This document shows, piece by piece, positions 1-12,534 of a stretch of DNA of 64,000 nt. The stretch's first letter is position 1; every line of letters begins with the position of its first letter. Source of the stretch: Neostapfia colusana. Lineage: Eukaryota; Streptophyta; Magnoliopsida; Poales; Poaceae. The notes under the pieces are model-generated. The model worked only from the letters and a program-made list of their open reading frames with translations, had not been told where the DNA came from and did not search any database. A program made the translations under genes and the position numbers. The DNA lies in NCBI GenBank assembly GCA_030760725.1, contig JASWHV010000008.1, positions 48,928,057-48,992,056 of the forward strand, read 5' to 3'.

Positions 1-2123
1 AGTGCTGAATTGGAGTTCACCAAAGTCAGTCCACGAAGTCCGTAGCTTTCTCGGTTTAGCGGGGTACTACCGGAGATTCATTCCGAATTTCTCCAAGGTC
101 TCTAAACCGATGACGGAACTTCTGAAGAAAGGCAAGAAATATCTGTGGAATGAAGCATGTGAGGAGGCGTTCAAAGCATTGGTAAAGCACCTCACAACAG
201 CCCCAGTGTTGGCGCAGCCTGATACAACTAAGGCTTTTGATGTGTATTGCGATGCATCCGGCATCGGCCTTGGCTGCGTGCTCATGCAAGAAGGGCGAGT
301 GATCGCGTATGGATCCAGGCAGCTTCAGAATCATGAGCAGAATTATCCGACACATGATCTCGAGCTAGCTGCTGTGGTTCTTGCTCTAAAGATGTGCAGG
401 CACTATTTACTTGGAAACTTAGTTCACCTCTACACCGACCACAAGAGTTTAAAGTACATATTCACACAAAAGGAATTAAATATGAGACAGAGAAGATGGT
501 TAGAGTTAATCAAGGACTATGAATTGGAGATTCATTACCATCCTGGAAAAGCAAAATGTGGTTGCCGACGCCCTTAGTCGGAAATCACATGTTTTTAACC
601 TAACAATGGCTGCAATGGAGGAAGAAGAACCGAGCCTGCGCTTGGTTCCTTATGGGTCATTGTTTAACCTTGCCCTCATTCCTATAATTCGTGATGAAAT
701 TGTAGAGGCTCGAAAGAAAGATAAGGGCATGGCCTATACCCGGAAGAGAATCGACAAAGGAGAAGCTAAGTACTTCCGGAAAGAAGATAATGGTACGCTA
801 TGGTTCAAAAACCGTGTAGTCGTACCCTGTGACATGAAGCTTCGGGAGAAAATATTAGACGAAGCTCATTTATCAAAATTTTCCATTCATCCGGGCAGCA
901 ACAAATGTACCAAGATTTGAGAAACAAGTTTTGGTGGACACGGATGAAGCAGGAAATAGCTAAACACGTATCCGAGTGTGATACGTGTCGAGGATGAAAG
1001 CAGATCACATGAAGAAACCTGGTTTGCTGCAGCCCCTTCATATTCCGGCATGGAAGTGGGAAGATGTGAGTATGGATTTTATTGTCGGGTTACCACTCAC
1101 ATCTCGGAAGCATGATTCAGTTTGGGTAATCGTTGACCGATTAACGAAATCAGCACACTTCATACCGGTGAATGTGCGATTCAACGCGAAGAAATATGCG
1201 GAGTTATACATTGAACGGATATTATGCCAGCATGGAGTTCCAAGAACAATAGTTTCAGATCGTGGTGCACTGTTCGTTTCTCATTTCTGGGAACAGCCGC
1301 ACGCATCTTTGGGAACCCAATTGCTTAGAAGCTCCGCATATCACCCTCAAACTGATGGACAAACCGAGAGGGTGAATCAAGTCTTAGAAGATATGTTGAG
1401 AGCGTGTGCCATTCACCAGGTAAGAATTGGAATGCTTATCTACCGTTGGCAGAATTCTCGTACAACAACAGCTATCAAACAAGTATCAAGATGGCACCGT
1501 ATGAGGCTCTCTACGGCCAGAGATGTCGCACACCGCTGAATTGGTGCCAATCCGGTGAAAGAGTGATATTTGGGATTGACCTTGTCAATGACGCCGAAGA
1601 ACGAGTTTGGGTCATACAAGCAAATTTAAAGGCTGCTCAATTTCGACAGAAGAGTTATGCAGACCAGCGACGTCGACCGCTGAACTTCAACATCGGAGAG
1701 CACGTATATCTCCGCGTATATCCAATGAAGGGAGTTCACCGATGTGGTGTAAAAGAAAAGCTCGCTCCCCGGTTTATCGGTCCATTCGCTATCATGGAGA
1801 AATGTGGACCCGTAGCTTACCGGCTTGAGCTACCGACGAATCTCGCTGGGGTGCATAATATATTTCACGTCTCTCAGCTTCGGAAATGTCTCAAGAATAC
1901 CACTGCTGTCCACAATGAAGATCTCGAGACATTGCAACCGGATCTCTCTTATACCGAGCATCCAATCCGGATTATTGATGAGAAGTCTCGTTTGACAAGG
2001 AATCGGACGCTCCAATTCTATAAGGTATTATGGAGCAATCATACCGCGGAGGAAGCAACATGGGAGAGTGAAGAATACCTCCGTTCGAATTACCCGGACT
2101 TGCTGTCCGCTCATATAAGGTAA
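1..2123 (+). pseudogene. Element A: degenerate 3' part of a Ty3/gypsy pol (RT end, RNase H, integrase, chromodomain-like tail)
   Basis: The window opens inside reverse transcriptase, at the place matching about residue 811 of the element B polyprotein; everything upstream is off-window. RNase H follows, with its acidic residues in DVYCDASG (~238-261), ELAAVVLA (~361-384), YTDHKSLK and VVADALSR (~558-580). Then come the integrase HHCC region (~865-980), the integrase core (MDFIVGLP, IVSDRGAL, QTDGQTERVNQ) and a chromodomain-like tail ending EEATWESEEYLRSNYP near 2100. Four frameshifts break it: near 555, near 904, near 990 and near 1418. A normally conserved Trp in the RNase H helix (KMWRHYL) is Cys here. 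The stop is at 2121-2123. The gene is dead. It resembles the pol of E more than that of B. Lineage Tekay/Del is inferred from the chromodomain-like tail and long LTR. Confidence 0.93.
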
Positions 2124-2154
2124 TTCCTTCTCTACCGCTTCGTCTCTTCTTTAT

Positions 2155-2190
2155 GAATCTCGGGACGAGATTCTTTTTAAGGGGGGAGGG
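2155..2190 (+). promoter_or_regulatory. Element A: hairpin and polypurine tract (PPT) before the 3' LTR
   Basis: Arms GAATCTCG (2155-2162) and CGAGATTC (2166-2173) form a perfect inverted repeat around GGA. The polypurine tract AAGGGGGGAGGG (2179-2190) follows, one base before the LTR begins with TG at 2192. The tract primes plus-strand DNA synthesis in this class of element. The hairpin recurs at the same place in B, E and F. Confidence 0.85.
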
Positions 2191-3347
2191 ATGTGAAATC
2201 CCAAAATTCTAGCAAGTGGAGCAACAATTCACACAGAGAAAATGTGAGGGAATTTAAACTTTTGAATTTGAAGGTGTGAGCTCCAAGTCTGAACTTGAAC
2301 TTGCAAAAATTCCCCAACATGGAAATCTAAAGCTATCATTTGGTTCTCCACACATCCAATAAGAGCCCGGCAAATTTTCAGAGCATTTGAAAAGGATTTC
2401 CTATTTGTTGGAATTTAAACGGGGAAAATTCGAGTTTGAATTTAAATCTCGGTTTCAAATTCCGACTTCACCAAAATTCTAATATGAGTGCACCATTGTG
2501 TTGCTCACATTTCTTTTGGCCTATCTTCCGAGTTTCATCAAATTTGGAGCTTGTTTGCTATTTTAAACGGAATTGGGGGATAAGGGGGAGAGGTGGACCC
2601 CACGTGTCATACACAAAAGGCTTCAACCGACTCTGCTCCTCACTCACGTGTGCGCCAGCTCCTGCTCGCCGGCGCGTTGCCGACGCCACCTCCTGCTCCC
2701 TTCCGCGGCTCCCCCCCCCCCCCCCGGCTCTTATCCAACACTCGAGTGTAACAGAGGGACTTCGCCTCTCTCAGCTTGCTCTCACCCTCGCGGTTCTGCT
2801 CCCGAAAGAAAACGCTGAAGAACTCCGCCGTTCAGATTCTCCCGATCAACCACAGCAACCTGAGCACCGATTGCTCGAGCCCAAAACAGCAAAGAGCTGC
2901 GCCCACCAGTGCTCTAGCCAGCCAGCCCTTCTCCTCCCCTGTCCCGAGTTTGTTTGCACCGGAAAACAGCAAAGGTTCTGCAGCTCTCGGGTAAACGCTG
3001 AAAAACCGAACTGGTCGCCGTGGCCAGCCCAAACCAGGAGTGATCACGCCCAAGCAAGCCACTCCACCGGTGCACCTACAAGCCTAGTTGCTCAACTGCG
3101 AAGCTCAGCCCTAGCCATTGATCACAGAGGGAGAATTTCAAGATTTTCTCCTGGGCGGCAGAAACTGACCTTGAGGTAAGGAATTGCAAAATTCATCCTC
3201 AAATCGTGTTTGTTGTGTTTCAAACTTCACCCACAAGATCTTAACTGCCTAGAACACCTCCTCCATCGATTTTAGACCGAGAAATTGAGTGTAGAGCGAG
3301 GACTCCGAGTTCTTTTCGAGGGTATACCGCTGGACCATGTCGGGTGC

Positions 3348-3416
3348 ACGGTGCCGATAGGTTTGGAGCGCACCCCAGCTTGTTTAGACCTCATGTCGGT
3401 CTTCTACACGATCCCT
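3348..3416 (+). other. Element A: conserved 69-bp LTR block
   Basis: This begins ACGGTG and reads 23 sense codons without a stop, starting T-V. Phe at codon 19 and Ile at codon 22 match Phe and Val at the same codons in B, C, E and F. It lies in an open frame 3285-3674. In A the following TGGTGCT motif overlaps the last base of the block; in C and E it starts just after the block. Confidence 0.5.
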
Positions 3417-4474
3417 GGTGCTTTAGAGCCCAAGAACCGACCATTTAGTAGAGAATTCACAGTGCAAGACCTCGCCGGAGCCCTAGGGTTTGCTGTTGCA
3501 GGTGCGCCCTATTTTCCGGCGAGTTTCAGCCGCCGACGACCTCACCAACAGGTTCAGCGTGGGCGAAAATGGGGGGGGGGGCGGCCAGCAGGGGGACTGG
3601 AGGTGGCCGTGAAGGTCATTTCCGGTGACCTTCGCCGGAGGGAGCCGCCACTCCCCTGTTTGGCGCGAGGCTGAAGGTTAGGGATGACAGGTGGGACCCA
3701 CGGGCAGTGTTTAAACTTTTCCAGATTTTCCTAATTCGGTTCAAACATTGGAGAGCCATAACTTTATGTAGGAACCTCCACAAATTGTGAAATAAATTTT
3801 GTTGGATTCCTCTCAAAGAGTACTATCCAGGTGTGCAGCCCAATAGTTATGAAAATCTCTGGATTTGGCTCATTAATTCATTTAAGGGAAATCTTGTAGG
3901 AATTTTTACAGGAGTTTTGTTTATTGGAAAATTCCCAATTTGGGCAGGACACTTCCAAAAATCCTTGAACTCCAGTAATATTTTCAGAGGCATTGGACTT
4001 CATTTGCTTGGCCAAATGATAATTCAATTTTGTACGTCTCTGAAAAATAGGAAAAATAACAGAATGATTTTCAGCTTTTAGCTCCAACTTCTAAATTCCA
4101 TACCTCTGTGTAGGAACCTGCAAAAATGGTGAAACCAAGTCTTATGGACTCATGAGACTCTCAAGTTTCTGAAAAACCACATTTGGAGCATGCCAAGACC
4201 CTAGAGTTGCCATAGGAATTTAGAGAAGCCAAATAGCTAAGGAAATTCTTTAGGCTAATCCTTTCTAGTTTCATCCTTATATCCGTTATCTAGTTCTTTG
4301 AACTTGAGTTCCAAAATTCTCCAATGCTCACAATGTTCCTGTCTCTGTTCCAGCACATAGCCAAACCAAATTCTCGAATCTTAGTTAGTTAGATCCCTTT
4401 CTTAAGTCTTAAAACATTTTTGTTTTATAATGTCTTTACTTGCAACATAAAACTATGCATATTCATGTCGGTAG

Positions 4475-4586
4475 CAAATACGATGAAGGAGGTCGACGAG
4501 CAACTTGACTCGGAGCAGCAAGTTGAGGCTTAACTCATCGCCAAGCTACTAACTATAAAGTAGAACTAAACCTGCAGCAATATAAG
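4475..4586 (+). other. Element A: exon-like LTR segment with GC donor
   Basis: A GTAG acceptor-like end at 4471-4474 and ATAAG|GCAAGCCCC at 4582-4595 bound a 112-bp segment. It matches in place the 81-bp acidic exon of B, C and F, but is longer and not cleanly open. One frame reads a short acidic peptide (MKEVDEQLDSEQQVEA, then stop). Confidence 0.4.
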
Positions 4587-4774
4587 GCAAGCCCCGGTTT
4601 GTATTTAACAGCATTTTAGTTACATTTTACTTTGTATCACTTCTATTGGTCTAGTATGAATTGTGCATTAGGTCAAGGTGATTGATACTCCAAATGCATG
4701 ACCCACAAATCCTTGGAGTACAGGGTAGAACAGGTTACCTTCGTGTAGATTCTGCTAGGCTTAAGTTGTGTAGG

Positions 4775-4779
4775 ATCCG
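4775..4779. repeat. Presumed left TSD of element C (ATCCG)
   Basis: The five bases before the TG start of the C LTR are ATCCG. The right copy would lie beyond the window, so this is unconfirmed. Confidence 0.45.
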
Positions 4780-5833
4780 TGTAAAAGCCCAAGAAATGGG
4801 ACTTACAAAAACTTTTGTGTTACTCATGAAAGTGTTGGCATGTGCTATAAAACTTTGGATTCAGTTTGAATTAAGAGGGTCACTTCCAAAAAGAAGGGCA
4901 TTTTCAAAAGTGGAAATTCAAACTGTTGTTTGAGAAGTTGTATTTGCAATGGCCAACTCAAAGATCAGAGGACATATTTGAATTCCTCAGGTCCAAATTA
5001 TGAGAGAGCCAAGTTTTGAGGAAATTTGGAGGTGCTTTGATATGAATATCAAAGCAACTTGTAAATTTCATCTAAATTTGAATTCAAATTTGAGACTGTG
5101 GCACAACTTGTCAAATGGCCAAATGGCTTTTGAATTTTGATCCCTCATATATGAATTTGCAATGTGTCAAAATTTGGAGATCTTTTGGGGCCTATGGGGC
5201 CCAATTGTCATTGAGAGGGGAAATTAACTTACTGCCTAAGTCTCCCTTTTCCCTGTTTTTTCTCGGTCGCAGCACCAGCGAGGGCGACACCGCGGCAGCA
5301 CTGCTGCCACCTCCCGGTGCGTTCGATCGTACCGCCTCAGCCCCGGTAATATCCCACGAACAGCTGCCGCACGTAGGGAAAACTGATCGCGTTTCCCCCA
5401 CTCCCGTGACTGCTGCCGTGAGAACCCTTCCTCCCGCAGCTGCCGCGCCCCATCGGAGCAATGACGCCCGGCCGCCTCAGCATCTCTCACACTGACCTGA
5501 GCTGCCCCACGACGTCGCCGGTTCCTACTTGAGGTGTCTGGCCCGAGAAACCGACGTTTTCTCCCATGGGAGCGCGGCGCCGAGCTCTGTTGATCCAGCA
5601 ACGCCACTGCAAGCCGCCGGCCAGAAGAACTCGTCTCCCGGCCGCCACAGGGCTTCTCCCACCCAGCTGCAAAAGCAAAAAGGTGCGCCTGTAAACCTTC
5701 TCGCTTCACAACAACGCCGGCAGCGTGTCGTGGACCGTGCTCGTCGGAATTTCAGTTTTGCCGACGACATACGATAATGACCGAGGGTAGAAACTCGGCC
5801 AATTCGTCTCACACATCGAACCACTCCCCACAC
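4780..5833 (+). mobile_element. Element C: gypsy-type LTR, left piece
   Basis: This starts TGTAAAAGCCC, resembling the TGTAAAGGTCCC start of E and TGTAAGGGCC of B, and lies inside the LTR of A. It holds the A/T-rich U3 and the first part of the GC-rich leader (from ~5250). Copia-1 interrupts it after CACAC at 5829-5833 and it resumes at 28381. No internal region is visible, so it may be a solo LTR or the 5' LTR of a full element cut by D. Open frames on both strands (e.g. 5115-5495) have no recognisable domain. Confidence 0.8.
5829..5833. repeat. Left TSD of Copia-1 (CACAC)
   Basis: CACAC occurs just before the 5' LTR and again at 28376-28380 just after the 3' LTR, an exact match. Confidence 0.95.
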
Positions 5834-6263
5834 TGTTGGTGATATGCCCAAGAGGCAATCATAACTATTCGGATAAAGGACTGATGGATATTTGATCCAT
5901 AAGAATTTAGGGTACTAATGGGCCTGTGACCTAAAAGCCCATTAGCGCGCTTATAAATATGAGGGGTAGTGTTAGGGACAGATGACTCCACCAGATAGTA
6001 GTCCCAGCCGCCGCCCCTCACAGGTCAGCCGCCGAAACCCCTGCCGCATGCACGGTGCTAGCACACCGACGCACGGCGTTCCTCCCTGTACGTGTGGACT
6101 CCGTGGAGGCGCTGCTATTACTGCTGCGCTGATCGGCTACGACGCGCATCTACGATCCGCTGCGCTGCGCGTCTAGTGGTAACGATCCATGACCTTCTTA
6201 CTCGCATGTTTCCTGGGTGATACGGTCGAATTGCTAGAGTAGCGCATCGCCTATTTCCCTACA
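5834..6263 (+). repeat. Copia-1: 5' LTR
   Basis: Runs from TGTTGGTGATATGCCC to CCTACA. A TATA box, TTATAAATAT, is at 5951-5960, so transcription probably starts around 5980-5990. The open frame 5982-6176 lies in the transcribed leader and has a counterpart in the other LTR. I do not call it a gene. Confidence 0.93.
5951..5960 (+). promoter_or_regulatory. Copia-1: TATA box in the 5' LTR
   Basis: TTATAAATAT is a good plant TATA match; the 3' LTR has CTATAAATAT at the equivalent place (28063-28072). Confidence 0.75.
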
Positions 6264-6264
6264 G

Positions 6265-6280
6265 TGGTACCAGAGCCGAC
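6265..6280 (+). promoter_or_regulatory. Copia-1: primer binding site, initiator-Met tRNA
   Basis: TGGTACCAGAGCCGAC starts one base after the LTR end. It matches the usual plant TGGTATCAGAGC site with one change. Confidence 0.85.
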
Positions 6281-7599
6281 TTGCGTAGTTTTTGGTCTGG
6301 ATCTTAGATGCGATCTACTGCAGACAAGTTCATATGATGAATTTTCATAGTTCGGCTTTTAGGGTTTGGAATTGGTTAGAGTAGATTGCCATCATATGAC
6401 TAAAGGATTAGTTCGTGCTCCTTCTCTGCTGTGTGCGCAACCTGTCCCTACCGGCTGGAATCACCATCAGGACTAATAGTGTACATAGCTAACAGATTGA
6501 GCCAACAGATCACGGTCATGTGTCGTGATCTTCTCGTGGATAACCAGTCACAATGAAAATTGAGGCATTCTGAATGGCTCAGATTCGGGTTGATCTGATC
6601 AATTCGATGAGATTTTCATAGTGATTTCATAGATGTGATCTATGTAATGCCGTTGCTGTCTGCTATAGTGACATCATTAAGTTGTTTCGCGATAGACATC
6701 GTTCTACGCTTAACTTGTTTTTACAGAGAATGATGTGAATGGTATGGCCTAAATATGATGTGATAATCTGTGTGTAAAATTCGTGCAGCCTGCGTGTTGC
6801 AAATTTAACACAACCGGGTTGAGGTTGTCACATATTTGTATAACGACCTGCGTGTCGCCCTATGATGCCTGATCTCTCATGTAATTTATTTGATAGCTAT
6901 TAGATGTATTAGCTTCTTTTATATTCATTGAGAAACCTCAAGCATGATGGCGATGGTGATCACCATAAGAAGGGAGACATGGCGGTGTAGATCATGATGG
7001 AACCATGGTGATGGAGACCACTATGATCCTAAAGGCCATACTATTCACATATATGATATGATCGTATGCCTGTGATGTTTTACTATTCTTTTCATGCTTT
7101 TCATATGGTGGATGTTTTGTCATGATAGAATAGCTTCCCTCGGAAAAGTTGAGTATTTGATGCCATTTACCTATAGCTGCACCTATGTTGTTTTGATCGT
7201 TGTATGGTAGGTTTGCCAAAGCAAAATACCGTCATCTATCATAATGAATAGGGTGAATGTTGGACATTCACATGCATAGTATTGGTTTACTCAACAAAGC
7301 TATCAAAACGGTTTTGGGCTTTATGGCATAGTGTTGGGAGCCGGGGCATTGGATGTCACCCAACAAACAAGAATCATATAGAGATATGATTAACAATGGT
7401 TGTTTACCTATGTCACTAATTTTCTATCAGTGAAGCCAAAGCTCACTAGGAATTAGTGAATATGGATCTTGGACCACTATATGTCGTTAGAGGGAGGACG
7501 ATGCTCATATAGTGGTGGTGTCTTTTATTAAACTATTAATAAAAGATTGGTACATAACATAGTGCTAAAACCTTGCATATTTATTTTCTATTGTAGATC
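6281..7599 (+). other. Copia-1: untranslated leader
   Basis: About 1.3 kb between the primer site and gag, A/T-rich, with no frame showing a recognisable domain. I see nothing else in it. Confidence 0.7.
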
Positions 7600-10500
7600 A
7601 TGTCTGCTAGTAACAATTCCGGTTTCAATTTGCGATCTGTGCTTGAGAAAGAAAAGCTCAATGGAGCTAACTTTATTGATTGGTACCGCAACCTGAGAAT
7701 TGTTCTCAGGCAAGAGAAAATTGAGTATGTTCTTGAGCAACCATACCCAATGACCTCCCCGATGATGCAAATGCCGCAACTCGCATGACTTATGAGAAGC
7801 ACTGCGATGATGCGCTTAATGCAAGCTGCCTCATGCTTGCCAAAATGTCCCCTGATCTACAGAAACAATATGAGCATGCAGATGCTTATTCTATGATTCA
7901 GGGACTACGTGGAATGTTTGAGAACCAAGCAAGGGCTGAGAGGTACAACATCTCAAAGTCCTTGTTCTCATGCAAGCTGGCAGAAGGTAGCCGGGTCAGT
8001 CCCCATGTAATCAAGATGATTGGTTACATTGAGACTTTGGACAAACTTGGTTCTGAACTCAAGGATGACCTGGCTATTGATGTTATTCTCCAGTCACTCC
8101 CACCGATCTATGAGCCATTTATATTGAATTATCAAATGAATGGCATGGAGAAAACGTTGGCTGAATTGCATGGGATGCTTAAAACAGCCGAGGAAAGCAT
8201 TAAGAAAAACACCACTCATGTGATGATGGTTCAAAAGGAGAATAAAAAGAGGAAGCGTGTGATGCATCCTGAAGGCAAGGGAAAGGTTCCCAATGAGTCT
8301 TCAAGCTCAAAGCCAAAGGGCAAATCAGGCCCTTCTCCTAATGATGAATGCTTCCACTGTCATGCTAAGGGGCATTGGTCTAGGAACTGCAAGAAGTACT
8401 TGGAGGATAAGAAGAAGAAAGGGAGTGAGACTTCCACTTCAGGTATAAATGTTATAGAAATCAATATTGCTACATCTTCTAGTGAATCATGGGTATTTGA
8501 TACCGGATCAATGATTCACACTTGCAAATCGTTGCAGGGTCTAAGTGAGACTAGAAGATTTGCAAAAGGAAAGTTGGATGTTCGGGTCGGCAATGGAGCA
8601 AAGGTTGCTGTCATAGCTGTCGGAACTTATCACTTGTCATTACCCTCAGGATTAGTTTTGGAATTAAATAATTGTTATTGCATTCCTTCTTTGAGCAAGA
8701 ACATTATATCTTCTTCATGTTTGGAAGAAGTTAATGGTTATGAGATTATAATAAAGAACAATTGTTGTTCTATTTATTATAATAATATTTTCTATGCTCA
8801 ATGTCCATTACTGAATGGATTATATGTTCTTGATCTTGAGGATAAAACAGTCTATAACATTAATACGAAAAGGGCTCGACGAAATGATCTAAATCCCACT
8901 TTTATTTGGCATTGTCGCTTAGGTCATATAAATGAGAAATGCATTGAGAAACTCCATAAAGATGGTTTGTTAAGTTCATTTGATTTTGAATCACTTGACA
9001 CATGCGAGTCTTGTTTGCTTGGGAAGATGACCAAAGCACCCTTCACTGCTCAAAGTGAGAGGGCAAGTGACTTGTTGGGACTTATACATACTGATGTATG
9101 TGGACCAATGAGTTCGGTAGCTAGAGGTGGTTTTCAGTATTTCATTACTTTTACCGATGACTTTAGTAGATATGGATATGTCTATCTAATGAGGCACAAG
9201 TCTGAATCTTTTGAAAAGTTCAAAGAATTTCATAATGAAGTACAAAATCAGTTGGGCAAGACAATTAAACTTCTACGATCTGATCGTGGGGGTGAATATT
9301 TGAGCCATGAATTTTATGATCATTTAAAACAATGTGGAATTGTTCCACAGTTGACTCCACCTGGAACTCCCCAATGGAATGGGGTGTTCGAGCGGAGGAA
9401 CCGAACCTTGTTAGACATGGTTAGGTCGATGATGAGCCAGACTGATCTTCCACTATCCTTTTGGGGTTATGCTCTTGAAACTGCTGCGTTTACACTAAAC
9501 AGAGTCCCAACTAAGTCTGTTGTGAAGACACCATATGAGATGTGGACCGGGAAACGTCCCGGATTGTCTTTCCTCAAAGTTTGGGGATGTGATGCTTATG
9601 TCAAACGTTTGACGTCAGACAAACTTACTCCCAAATCAGACAAATGCTTCTTTGTGGGATATCCTAGGGAAACCAAAGGATATTATTTTTATAATAAAAC
9701 GGAGGGTAAAGTGTTTACTGCTCGCAATGGTGTCTTCTTAGAGAAAGAGTTTCTCTCAAAAGGAGTTAGTGGGAGCAAGGTGCATATTGAAGAGATTCAA
9801 GAAATATCTGAAAATGTTTCGGCACCGTCTAATCCTATACAGGATGTACAAGATGTTGTACAACCACTTGATGAAACACCAGCCCCACGAAGGTCTACAA
9901 GAGTACGTCGTGCAACTGAAAAGTTGACACTCCTAACCACGGAACCACAGGACATAGTATTGTTGGACAATAATGAGCCTGTGACCTACACTGAAGCAAC
10001 AATGGGACCCGACTCTGAGAAATGGCTTGGAGCCATGGAATCCGAAATAGAATCCATGCATGAGAATCAACTTTGGAACTTGGTTGATCCAATCGATGGT
10101 GTGAGACCGATCGATTGCAAATGGATTTTCAAGAAAAAGACTGACTTCACATCTATAAAGCACGATTGGTGGCGAAAGGTTTCAAACAAATTCAAGGTGT
10201 TGATTATGATGAAACATTTTCGCCCGTCGCTATGCTAAAGTCTGTTCGGATTCTCCTAGCAATTTCTGCATATTTTGATTATGAAATATGGCAGATGGAT
10301 GTCAAAATCATATTTTGATTATGAAATATGGCAAATGGATGTCAAAATAGCCTTTCTTACTGGGAGTCTGACTGAGGATGTGTAAATGACACAACCTGAG
10401 GGTTTTGTCGATCCTAAAAATGCTAGAAAAATATGCAAACTTCAAAAGTCCATCTATGGATTGAAGCAAGCATCTCAGAGTTGGAATCTACGTTTTAATG

Positions 10501-11576
10501 AAGTGGTCAAAGGGTTTGGTTTCATCAAGAACGTAGAAGAACCTTGTATTTACAAGAAGGTTAGTGGGAGCGCACTTATATTTCTGGTCCTATATGTAGA
10601 TGACATATTGTTGATCGGAAATGACATTCCAGTACTAGATGCTGTTAAATCCTCATGAAGGAAAAGTTTCTCAATGAAGGATTTAGGAGAGGCAGCGTAC
10701 ATTTTGGGCATAAAGATCTATAGAGATAGATCTAAAAGGTTAATTGGATTAAGACAAGACACATATATTGACAAGATATTGAATCGGTTCAATATGCAAG
10801 ATTCTAAGAAAGGTTTCTTGCCAATGTCACATGGCATCACTCTAAGCAAAAGTCAGTGTCCTTCGAAACCTGATGAGCAAAAGAGGATGAGAGCGATTTC
10901 TTATGCTTCGGCTATTGGATCTATCATGTATGCCATGTTGTGTACACGCCCAGATGTATCCTATGCTCTAAGTGTCACGAGCAGGTATCAATCAGATTAT
11001 GGTGAGGCTCATTGGACAGTTGTCAAAAACATTCTTAAGTACTTGACAAGAACTAAAGATGTATTCCTAGTGTTTGGAGGTGAAGAAGAGCTCGTTGTAA
11101 GAGGTTACACCGATGCTAGCTTCCAAACAGACAAGGATGACTCTAGATCGCAATCCGGTTTTGTGTTCTGCCTCAATGGAGGGGCAGTGAGCTGGAAAAG
11201 TTCCAAGCAAGACATAGTAGCAGATTCAACGACGGAGGCGGAGTATATTGCAGCTTCTGAAGCTGCAAAGGAGGCTGTTTGGATCAGAAAATTTGTTTCT
11301 GAGTTGGGTGTTGTTCCTAGTGCATCCGGACCTGTGGATCTCTATTGCGACAATAATGGAGCCATTGCACAGGCAAAGGAGCCTAGATCACACAAAAGAT
11401 CCAAACATATAATACGACGCTATCATCTGATTCGAGAGATTATCGACCGAGGTGATGTGAATATATGCAAGGTGCATACGGATTTGAATATGGCAGATCC
11501 GTTGACAAAGCATCTTCCACAATCAAAGCATGAGACGCACACGAGATCTATGGGTATTAGATACTTACATCAGTGA
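7600..11576 (+). pseudogene. Copia-1: gag-pol polyprotein, inactivated
   Basis: Gag starts MSASNNSGFNLRSVLEKEKL at 7600. A one-base frameshift near 7749 moves the frame, which then stays open from 7785 to ~10150. In order: zinc knuckle CFHCHAKGHWSRNC (~8350), protease motif DTGS (8499), integrase HHCC (~8910-9025) with catalytic Asp at ~9091 and ~9283 and Glu at ~9391, then RT. RT carries a small deletion near 10150 and a 40-bp tandem duplication (10269-10348). In-frame TAA at 10383-10385 and TGA at 10656-10658 follow, although LYVDDILLIGND (~10594) is intact. RNase H (GYTDAS, STTEAEYIA, DNNGAIAQAKEP) ends at 11574-11576. It is a clear pseudogene, and the lesions are spread over gag and RT. 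Confidence 0.95.
10269..10348 (+). repeat. 40-bp tandem duplication in Copia-1 RT
   Basis: Copies 10269-10308 and 10309-10348 differ at one base (GGCAGATGG versus GGCAAATGG). Forty is not a multiple of three, so the copy shifts the frame. It partly compensates for the small deletion near 10150, since the frame at 10386 equals that at 7785. Confidence 0.95.
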
Positions 11577-11893
11577 TCCTAGTGTGTAGTGGGAGACTTC
11601 TGTCATAGCTATGTTTATGTACTATTTGAGTAACTATTATTCACATTGATCATCAAGTATGTGACTTGTTCGTGAGACTCTTTGTTAATTATAATGTTAC
11701 TCAAAATGATCCCCAGTCTACATCGTTATATGAGATAATGATAGTACGCAGACTAGCACATGTATTAATTGATGATCACGTTTCACGGATCATAGATATG
11801 GAGATATCAAATTAATAATGTGAACACATGTTAGTGAACATGGTGTTGGATAGGCCCATTCCGAGACACTGTTGGGATTGTTATTTACATATG
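11577..11893 (+). other. Copia-1: 3' untranslated region, part 1
   Basis: A/T-rich sequence after the pol stop, ending at the ATATG target of element B (11889-11893). It resumes at 27335. Confidence 0.8.
11889..11893. repeat. Left TSD of element B (ATATG)
   Basis: ATATG is repeated exactly at 27330-27334, directly after the 3' LTR of B. Confidence 0.96.
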
Positions 11894-12500
11894 TGTAAGG
11901 GCCTCAGTTTTTGACACTCATTTGCAGTGTTCATCACCACACCACACACCTCATTTGAGGAAAAATGATGAACACAAATAAAGAGCAAGTAACAATTATC
12001 AACATGCTCATTAGGGAACAAACTCACACATTGCAAAAGTGGTACTTCCCACATGTGATATAGATGGGCTGGACATATGAAAACTCCTACACTTTGCTAA
12101 GGATGTCCATGCCAAGTTTCACCCAAATTCAAAACATTTTTTGAGGTCATCTTGGGTGTAGATAGGAAAGGGGCAGTTTGAAAACATATTCAAATTCAAA
12201 CTGTTTTCACCCACTGAATTTAAAAGTGGAAGGCATATTCTTGCTCAGCACATTTTTGTGAGCTCACACACCAATTTTCACTCCATTTGGAGTTGATCTT
12301 GACATGAGCTAAGGGGGAGAAATTCAAACTTTATTTGAATTTCAAACTGCACTTGTGCTGAAATTCATTCAAACCAAACCTCATTTGAACTTTGATCAAT
12401 TCAAATGGCTCTTGGGTGAATAATTTGAGTTGCCAAGGGTAGAATAGGGTTCACTGTTTACCACAGCTGTTAGGAATAAATTTCAGAGGTTAAAAGAGGA

Positions 12501-12511
12501 GTGGGACCCAC
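12501..12511 (+). promoter_or_regulatory. TCP-like palindrome GTGGGACCCAC in the LTR of B
   Basis: This perfect palindrome is followed by ATGTCA. TCP factors bind GTGGGNCCC-type sites. The site lies at the junction of the A/T-rich U3 and the GC-rich leader, and E (34993-35003) and F (48560-48570, 60016-60026) have it at the same junction. Confidence 0.5.
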
Positions 12512-12534
12512 ATGTCAGCCTCAGCCTCAAAGCA

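Larger units (their letters stand above)
2192..4779 (+). mobile_element. Element A: 3' LTR, left part, interrupted by C
   Basis: The LTR starts TGTGAAATCCC directly after the polypurine tract. It holds an A/T-rich U3, a near-TCP palindrome GTGGACCCCAC with TGTCA (from 2593), a GC-rich leader with a poly-C run (~2710-2724) and a poly-G run (~3570-3580), and a second site GTGGGACCCAC (3691-3701). A donor-like GAG|GTAAGG lies at 3175-3181. The LTR is cut at 4779 by the LTR of C; its remainder must lie beyond the right end of the window. Frames within it (e.g. 2436-3179) look like leader sequence, not genes, apart from the conserved 69-bp block listed separately. Confidence 0.85.

Noticed and set aside
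2436..3179. 247-codon frame in the LTR of A
   Set aside because: It is GC-rich leader sequence with low-complexity Pro/Ser/Arg content, no domain and no counterpart frame in other LTRs.
5982..6176. 64-codon frame in the Copia-1 LTR, also at 28094
   Set aside because: It lies in the transcribed leader and has no recognised domain; no sign of selection can be judged from two copies.
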